NCBI GenBank assembly: GCA_965238045.1
Contig: CBDEGU010000008.1
Span: 372,001-436,000 of the forward strand
DNA length: 64,000 bases
Reading direction: 5' to 3'
Origin: CBDEGU01 sp965238045
GTDB lineage: Bacteria > Acidobacteriota > Terriglobia > Bryobacterales > UBA6623
A program made the translations under genes and the position numbers. Below, piece after piece: positions 58,561 through 64,000 of this stretch; the stretch's first letter is position 1, and every line of letters starts with the position of its first letter. The notes below the pieces were generated by a model. That model was given only the letters and a program-made list of their open reading frames with translations. It was not told the DNA's origin and made no database searches.

Positions 58561-59931
58561 ATGGAACGCAGATCATTTCTCTCGGGCATGGCGGCCACCC
58601 CGATGGCGGCTCGCGCGTTCGCGGCCGGCGAGCCGCCATCGGCGGAGCGGCCGCCCAACATCGTCTTTGTGCTTTTTGACAAGTGCCGCCGGGACGCCTT
58701 TGGCGCCTACGGCATGAAGGCCGTTCACACGCCGAACATCGACGCGCTGGCCCGCAGCGGGATTCGATTCGACACCTACTACGCGCCCCAGGGGCTGTGC
58801 GGGCCGTGCCGGGCGTCCATACTGACCGGCAAGTATCCGCATGCCCACGGGATGAGAAAAAATTGCCACCCCACCCATGGCCGCGGCCGCAACTCCTACC
58901 ACGGACGCAATCCCGACCCCTTCCACGATGACCGCTTCGACCTCTGGGATAATTTCCCCTACTTTCTGCACAATGCCGGTTACCAGACCGCGCACATCGG
59001 CAAGTGGCATCTCGGCCCGTCAAATCCCGGATTTTTCGACACCTGGAGAACGTTTAATTCGCAGATGTTCCACTGGGTCGGTGAGCCGCACCAGTCGCCC
59101 TACCGGCCCGACATCCAAACCGATCGGGGCATCGAGTTCATCGAGCAGAACGCCGAACGGCCCTTCTTTCTCTATCAGTCCTACTATCCGCCGCACCCTC
59201 CCTGGGACCCGCCGAAGAAATACTACGAGCACTACCGTGGCCGAGGTCTCGAACCCGCCGGCTACTACGAGACGGTGACGAGTTTGGACTGGAACGTTGG
59301 CCGGCTGGTGGATACCCTTCGCAAGCTGAAAATCGTCGACAACACGCTTATCATCGTGACCACCGAGCACGGCATGACGCTTGGCGAGCGCCCGGGCACC
59401 GGCGTCCACGGCTACAGCACTCCCTATGACGAGGTTTCGCGGATTCCGCTCGTGATGCACTGGCCGGTTTCTCTGCCGCGAGGCAAGGTCTGGAACTCGG
59501 GCGTCAGCGTGGTCGATCTGGCGCCGACGATCATGGATGCCGCCGGCGTCGTCTCGCGGCTGCAGGGACTCTACATGCCTCTCGAGGAGCGCAGCCTGCT
59601 ACCGGATCTGCGCGCCGGGCGCGACCGCTGGCGCGGGCCGCTGATCATGATGAACCACTGCCAGCGGCTCTACGGCGGGGCTTACTTTGAAGACCGCGCG
59701 ATTCGCACCGAGCGATGGAAGCTGGTGCTGCGAAAATTCGAGGGGGAATCGGCGGGCCGTCCCGGATCGCTCTACGACATGGAAGCAGACCCCCAGGAGA
59801 GGAACGATCTCTACACTTCGCCCGGCCATCGGGGAGTGCTCGAGGATCTTGCCCGGCAACTGAGGGCTTGGGGCGAGCGGGAGGAAGATCCCCTTGCGTC
59901 CGAGTTGGGAGCACGAGTCTGGATGGAATGA
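58561..59931 (+). CDS. Exported sulfatase
   Basis: 456 residues. Twin-arginine-like N-terminus (MERRSFLSGMAATPMAARAFA). The sulfatase signature is QGLCGPCRASILTGKYPH, in which Cys80 of C-G-P-C-R is converted to formylglycine; NIVFVLFDKCRRDAFGAYG provides the metal Asp, IGKWHLG and EHGMTLGERPG further metal/substrate residues. It hydrolyses sulfate esters, possibly of a sulfated polysaccharide. A formylglycine-generating enzyme or anaerobic maturase must be elsewhere. GGAGGG precedes the ATG. Confidence 0.92.
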   Translation: MERRSFLSGMAATPMAARAFAAGEPPSAERPPNIVFVLFDKCRRDAFGAYGMKAVHTPNIDALARSGIRFDTYYAPQGLCGPCRASILTGKYPHAHGMRKNCHPTHGRGRNSYHGRNPDPFHDDRFDLWDNFPYFLHNAGYQTAHIGKWHLGPSNPGFFDTWRTFNSQMFHWVGEPHQSPYRPDIQTDRGIEFIEQNAERPFFLYQSYYPPHPPWDPPKKYYEHYRGRGLEPAGYYETVTSLDWNVGRLVDTLRKLKIVDNTLIIVTTEHGMTLGERPGTGVHGYSTPYDEVSRIPLVMHWPVSLPRGKVWNSGVSVVDLAPTIMDAAGVVSRLQGLYMPLEERSLLPDLRAGRDRWRGPLIMMNHCQRLYGGAYFEDRAIRTERWKLVLRKFEGESAGRPGSLYDMEADPQERNDLYTSPGHRGVLEDLARQLRAWGEREEDPLASELGARVWME

Positions 59932-59975
59932 GCGCCGCCTGCCCGCGCTGATCGGCCTACGGCCGAGCGGCGCCT

Positions 59976-61082
59976 CTAGTCCAAACGTCCCCGTGCCTCG
60001 AGAGGCCAGATGGCTTCGAGGCGTTCGTCGCGCATGCAGTAGAAGCGGTCGTGCAACACGGTGGTGAGATCCCCGTAGCCGGGGATGATTTCAAGCCGCT
60101 CGCCAACCCGCGGGCCTTCGCCGCTGAGCACCTTCAATTCTCCATGCTCGGCCGAGAGACGATGAACGCTCAGATCGTCCCGGCCGAGAACCTCGGGAAC
60201 ATGAAGCTCCTGGTTCATGGTCTTGCGTCCGGCGTCGATGATGGCGCGATCCGGCGCCGGGCGGCTGGTGACGCTGACCAGAATCGTGAGCGCGAATTCG
60301 AGGCCGGTGACGTGGCAAGCGTTGCTGTAGAACAGGTCCATGAATATGCCACCGCCGGCTTGCAACTCGGTCAAGCCCGGCAGAGAGGCGGTCATCTGAT
60401 AGGAACCGGTACCGCCCGCGCTGACGATCGGGCAGACGAGTCCGGCCTCCTCCATCGCCTGCTTGGTCGAGGCGAGCAGCGCGATCGATTCCCGGATTTT
60501 CCGTTCTTTCTCCGCTGGATCCTCGACCATCAGAAGATGGCCCTCATAGCCCATGATGCCGGCGAGTTCGAGCGACGGCGCCTGGTCGATGAGCCGCGCC
60601 AGCGCAACGACCGGCGGGCCTGGCTGCGTCCCGCAACGGTGCAGCCCGATATCGACTTCGATCACGACGCGAAGCGGCTTGCTGGCCGCTGCCATGGCCT
60701 TGGCCAGTGCATCGACCTGATGGGGATGATCGACCGTGGCGATCGGGTCGGCGACCTCGCCCAGAGCGGCCAGCCGCTTGAGTTTTAGCGGCCCAACGAG
60801 CGGGTTGGCGATCAGCAGATCGCGAATGCCGGCCGCCGCCATCACCTCCGCTTCACCGAGTTTCGCGCAAGTCAGTCCGATCGCTCCAGCCTCGATGATC
60901 TTACGGCCGATGATCATCGACTTGTGGGACTTCAAATGCGGCCGCCAGGCGACGTTATTCGTTCGGCACTCGTCGCTCATGCGGCGGATATTGCGCTCAA
61001 ACTTATCGAGATCGAGAAGCAGACAGGGTGTGTCGAGTTGGTCTTTGGTGGCGCCCAAAGCAGGCGTTGGAATGGGACTCAT
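59976..61082 (-). CDS. DSD1-type PLP enzyme (D-threonine aldolase / D-serine dehydratase-like)
   Basis: 368 residues from ATG 61082 (MSPIPTPALG); an ATG at 61133 adds 17 unconserved residues. The alanine-racemase-like barrel starts with LDTPCLLLDLDKFERNI and the PLP lysine in WRPHLKSHKS (Lys51); EVDIGLHRCG and SAGGTGSYQ bind PLP phosphate. Family members cleave D-threonine-type beta-hydroxy amino acids or dehydrate D-serine. The metal-binding motif usually reads P-x-H-C-D; here it is PGYGD, so one metal ligand (His) is replaced by Tyr, which makes the exact reaction uncertain. Cytoplasmic. Convergent with the sulfatase. Confidence 0.85.
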   Translation of the reverse strand: MSPIPTPALGATKDQLDTPCLLLDLDKFERNIRRMSDECRTNNVAWRPHLKSHKSMIIGRKIIEAGAIGLTCAKLGEAEVMAAAGIRDLLIANPLVGPLKLKRLAALGEVADPIATVDHPHQVDALAKAMAAASKPLRVVIEVDIGLHRCGTQPGPPVVALARLIDQAPSLELAGIMGYEGHLLMVEDPAEKERKIRESIALLASTKQAMEEAGLVCPIVSAGGTGSYQMTASLPGLTELQAGGGIFMDLFYSNACHVTGLEFALTILVSVTSRPAPDRAIIDAGRKTMNQELHVPEVLGRDDLSVHRLSAEHGELKVLSGEGPRVGERLEIIPGYGDLTTVLHDRFYCMRDERLEAIWPLEARGRLD

Positions 61083-61279
61083 GAGAATGTTTTCTTGCTG
61101 GCGGAAACTGGGACGAAGACCACTACCTTCCATCTAGATCAAGATTCGCAGACCCCGTGTCGCCGTTGCCCCCCGGGGCGGTTCGACGGCACCGCCCTCA
61201 ACTGGTAAACAGGTTATCGCGTCCGCACTCGTTTGTAAAACCGCCGGACTGCCCTCAATGTCTGTCACAATATCTCGCA

Positions 61280-62659
61280 ATGACACGACGAGACATGCTC
61301 GGATCAGCCGCCGCGGCGCTAGGCGCCGGGTTCACGCTCGAGGGCTGCGGCCCGGCGCCCGGGCCCTTTGAGATGTCGGTCTTTCAGGCGGACGTTACGC
61401 CCCCTCCCGACGGCCATCCGATACTGGCTGGCCGTGTTTCTCGGTCCATCGCCGACCCTCTTTTCGTCCACGGATTCGTGCTTTTGGGAGCAGGGCAGCC
61501 GCTCCTGCTGGCCGCCGTCGACTGGTGCGAAATCCGCAACGAGTCCTACGAGCGCTGGCGATCGGAACTGGCCGCGGTCGCGGGAACAACCAAAGACCGG
61601 GTGCTGCTGACCTGCCTTCACCAGCACGACGCGCCCTACACCGACCGCGTCGCACAAAGTTTGTTTGAAGAGCATAAGGTCCCCGGAGCCCTTTGCGATG
61701 TCGAGTTCGAGGACCGCATGATCGCGCGGGTCGCCCAGGCCGTCAGCGACAGTCTCGCCGAGAGCCGCCCGATCACCCATCTCGGTCTTGGCCAGGCCGC
61801 CGTCGGCGAGCTGGCCTCGAACCGGCGTTACGTGACCGAGGAAGGCAAGGTCGTCTGGGCACGGGGCAGCACGACCCGCGACCCGCGACTGCGCGCCCTG
61901 CCCGCTGGAACGATCGACGCGTGGGTGAAGACCATCAGTTTCTGGGACGGCGACCAGGCCGTAGCCGCCCTGAGTTGCTACGCGATCCACCCGATGAGCT
62001 ACTACGGCGACGGCGATATTTCGGCCGACTTCGTGGGCATGGCGCGAGCGCGCCGGCAGAGCGATACGCCCGAGACATTTCAGATTTACGTATCAGGTTG
62101 CAGCGGCGACACAACCGTCGGCAAATACAACGACGGAAACCACGCCAACCGTCCCCTCTTCGCCGACCGGCTCTATCAAGGCATGGTCCGGGCCTGGGAG
62201 GCCACCGAGAAATTCCCGCTCGAGGCGATCGGGTTTCGCTCGGCGTCGCTGCGCCTCGAGCCCAGGCGTTCGCCCGGGTACACCCTTGACGACTACCAGC
62301 AAATCATCGCCGATCCCGAGCGTCCGTTTCGCGAGCGCTGGACCTCGGCTCTGGGGCTGAGCTGGCGCCGCCGCTACGACGCCGACCACGCGATCGACCT
62401 GCCCGCCATCGATTTCGGACGCGCCCAACTGGTGCTGGCGCCGGCCGAGATGTTCGTGCAATACCAGATCTGGGCGCAGCAAATGCGCACCGATTCGTTC
62501 GTCATGACGATGGGTTACGGCGAGTGCGCGCCCGGCTATATCCCGACCGCCGAAAACGCCGCCGACGGCTACGACGATCACTATAGCTGGATCGCGTTTC
62601 CAGAGTGTGAAGAGACGATTTTGGCGGCGCTCGGAGAGGTGCTGGCCGCGAGTGGATAA
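61280..62659 (+). CDS. Tat-exported neutral-ceramidase-like protein
   Basis: 459 residues from ATG 61280, which starts directly at a Tat/lipoprotein-like signal (MTRRDMLGSAAAALGAGFTLEGCG). The body follows the neutral/alkaline non-lysosomal ceramidase-like fold: VFQADVTPPPDGHPILAG, LLLAAVDWCEIRN, LLTCLHQHDAPYTD (zinc His), IHPMSYYGDGDISADFVGMAR (zinc His), and VSGCSGDTTVGKYNDG. True ceramidases are larger; bacterial relatives of this size have unknown amide substrates. ATG has no strong ribosome-binding site. A longer upstream frame is rejected because the RR motif fits this start. Confidence 0.8.
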   Translation: MTRRDMLGSAAAALGAGFTLEGCGPAPGPFEMSVFQADVTPPPDGHPILAGRVSRSIADPLFVHGFVLLGAGQPLLLAAVDWCEIRNESYERWRSELAAVAGTTKDRVLLTCLHQHDAPYTDRVAQSLFEEHKVPGALCDVEFEDRMIARVAQAVSDSLAESRPITHLGLGQAAVGELASNRRYVTEEGKVVWARGSTTRDPRLRALPAGTIDAWVKTISFWDGDQAVAALSCYAIHPMSYYGDGDISADFVGMARARRQSDTPETFQIYVSGCSGDTTVGKYNDGNHANRPLFADRLYQGMVRAWEATEKFPLEAIGFRSASLRLEPRRSPGYTLDDYQQIIADPERPFRERWTSALGLSWRRRYDADHAIDLPAIDFGRAQLVLAPAEMFVQYQIWAQQMRTDSFVMTMGYGECAPGYIPTAENAADGYDDHYSWIAFPECEETILAALGEVLAASG

Positions 62660-62731
62660 CCGCGGTGTCCGCGGCGCCGGCGGGAGACAAATGCCGCGCC
62701 CCGCCGCGTCATCTTCCGTCGCCGTTTCGTC

Positions 62732-64000
62732 TTAATTCCCCTCAGCCAATTGCGCCAGCGGCGGTTTTGCTTTCGGACCGACCGGCAAATAGCTGGCGAG
62801 CACGCCGGTCACGGCGCCGACGAGGAGCGAAGTGGGCATGATCCAGAGAAACGACGGACCCGGCTCGCCGGTGAAAAGCTCCCAGAACGCAATCGTCACC
62901 GCGACGGCGATGCCGCAAAGCACCCCCACCCAGGCGCCGAACGTGGTCGCCCGCGGAACGAACATCGCCAAGAAGAAAAGAACAAATAGCGGAGCGACCA
63001 GCAAGTTGACGACCCGGTTAATGACTTCCAGCAAGTTCCCAGGAACGATGCTGACGAAGAATGTCAGCCCGAGCACAACTACGCCGACGAAAACCGAAAT
63101 ATATTTCGCCAGCCGCACATGCTCTTCGTCCTTGATTTTCCGCTTGCGGAAGCGGCCGATAAAATCCACCGTAATTACCGAGCATGACGAGTTCACGCCC
63201 GACGACATACTCGACATGGCCGTCGCCAGCAGGCCGGCGACCACCAGCCCGCTGATGCCGGCTGGCAGCCCGAAGACGATGAACCGAGGGAAGAGCTGAT
63301 CGGCGTTGCCCTGGATCGTCTGCCCGTCGGGAATCATGTGCGGGTTGGACTGAAAATAGCCGAAGAGCGCAAGACCCATCAGGGCAATGAACAGCATCAT
63401 CACGCCGTCAGTGGTAACGTGCGTGATCATCGCCCGCCGCGCGGCTTTGACGTCACGCGTGGCCAGGTAGCGCTGAATCGCCATCTGATCGGATCCGGCC
63501 GTGCAGGTGTGCCAGATCAGCCCCGAGAGAAAAGCGAATCCCACCGTGACCCGCGCGCCGGTCTCGAATCCGAATTTCGGTTCCTCCCAGGACTCGGCCC
63601 AGACTTGCGGCCACCAGCCGTCCACCCCGCCCATCACGACGGTGATCGTGCCCAGGGTCAGCAGCGCGCCGCCGATCAAGATGAATGTTTGGACGACATC
63701 CGTAAAGACGACCGCTCTCAAACCGCCCATCGACGTGTAGGTCAGCGTCACGGCGGCAAGCAGAATGCCGATCACCGGATACCAGTACTGTTCGACACCG
63801 AGGACCGGCACAAGGATCTTGCTCGATGTCGCATAGATGATCGCGGCCATCCAGAACAGACGGATCGTCAGAAAAATCAGCGCACCCAGCAGGCGGATGC
63901 TCGTGCCCAGTCTTGCTTGCAGAATTTCGTATGCGGTGGTGACCCGCATCCTCATGATGCGGGGAATGAGCACCCATCCCACGATGGCGATCACCACCGG
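62732..64000 (-). CDS. Sodium/solute symporter (SSS family), N-terminus outside window
   Basis: At least 422 residues; the frame is open to the right edge of the window, so the start is missing. About ten membrane segments remain. Family features are SMGGLRAVVFTDVVQTFILIGG, HTCTAGSDQMAIQRYLATRD and LLATAMSSMSSGVNSSCSVI, the sodium-site region of SSS transporters. Probably imports a sugar, sugar acid or amino sugar with Na+. Neighbouring exported sulfatase and ceramidase-like genes suggest it may take up products they release, although it is on the opposite strand to them. Confidence 0.88.
   Translation of the reverse strand, partial: PVVIAIVGWVLIPRIMRMRVTTAYEILQARLGTSIRLLGALIFLTIRLFWMAAIIYATSSKILVPVLGVEQYWYPVIGILLAAVTLTYTSMGGLRAVVFTDVVQTFILIGGALLTLGTITVVMGGVDGWWPQVWAESWEEPKFGFETGARVTVGFAFLSGLIWHTCTAGSDQMAIQRYLATRDVKAARRAMITHVTTDGVMMLFIALMGLALFGYFQSNPHMIPDGQTIQGNADQLFPRFIVFGLPAGISGLVVAGLLATAMSSMSSGVNSSCSVITVDFIGRFRKRKIKDEEHVRLAKYISVFVGVVVLGLTFFVSIVPGNLLEVINRVVNLLVAPLFVLFFLAMFVPRATTFGAWVGVLCGIAVAVTIAFWELFTGEPGPSFLWIMPTSLLVGAVTGVLASYLPVGPKAKPPLAQLAEGN

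Noticed and set aside
58104..58682. 192-codon version of the second HigA protein
   Set aside because: The first 94 codons read through the direct repeat and the sulfatase start; the ribosome-binding site and family start favour ATG 58400.

Overview
The window is GC-rich, densely coded chromosomal DNA. Its gene content points to an acidobacterium, probably near Solibacter/Bryobacter. The evidence is a von Willebrand protein of the acidobacterial VWFA-related type, a Ser/Thr kinase fused to PD40/TolB-like repeats, secreted carboxypeptidase-regulatory-like proteins, many Tat-exported enzymes (SelA-like PLP enzymes, Gfo/Idh/MocA oxidoreductase, sulfatase, ceramidase-like protein) and a lone bacterial microcompartment (BMC) shell gene. 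The taxonomic call is inference from family content. No rRNA, tRNA or CRISPR array was seen.

Layout. 1-6 kb: end of a membrane gene, a receptor-type Ser/Thr kinase (-), then a two-gene BMC locus (+): a BMC-H shell protein and a large acylating aldehyde dehydrogenase with an Ala/Pro linker and a EutQ-like C-terminal tail, closed by an intrinsic terminator. 6-13 kb: recJ, a truncated FAH-family gene fused tail-to-tail to a membrane coiled-coil gene, then the minus-strand operon lpdA-lipB-E2 for lipoate-dependent 2-oxoacid oxidation. 13.4-13.6 kb: a probable small structured RNA with its own promoter, palindromic operator candidate and strong terminator. 13.8-23.4 kb: Tat-exported Gfo/Idh/MocA protein, a nonsense-interrupted ankyrin lipoprotein, three tandem Tat-exported SelA-like PLP enzymes and a two-gene ABC-2 transporter. 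23.5-29.7 kb: two carboxypeptidase-regulatory-like proteins (one broken by an in-frame TAG), a MoaD-MoaE fusion, the VWFA protein and an inositol monophosphatase. 30-33 kb: pyrimidine nucleoside phosphorylase with a NupC transporter (nucleoside salvage). 33-38 kb: three secreted proteins on the minus strand (M28 peptidase, beta-propeller, transglutaminase-like). 38-43 kb: three periplasmic adaptors plus a MacB-type permease in a translationally coupled operon without an ATPase. 43-45.7 kb: secreted M14 carboxypeptidase. 45.9-49.7 kb: accessory patch in which a zinc-ribbon + DUF4062 operon has been interrupted by one IS630-family element, with a second IS630-family element upstream; both have readable ends and TA flanks. 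49.9-55.5 kb: cdsA-uppS, an Nramp-like transporter paired with a soluble MgtE-N/CBS/PRC protein, and thiD. 55.5-64 kb: secreted metallophosphoesterase, two HigA-type antitoxins without a toxin bracketed by direct repeats, sulfatase, DSD1-type PLP enzyme, ceramidase-like protein and a partial Na+/solute symporter.

Themes. Much of the DNA encodes exported catabolic or surface proteins, as in an organism degrading complex polymers. Five coding regions are broken (FAH, ankyrin, carboxypeptidase-regulatory-like, first adaptor, DUF4062), and two families of intergenic inverted repeats recur. The most distinctive loci are the triplicated exported SelA-like enzymes, the minimal BMC locus, the Nramp + MgtE-N pair, the ATPase-less adaptor/permease operon, the 13.5-kb small RNA and the repeat-flanked higA pair.
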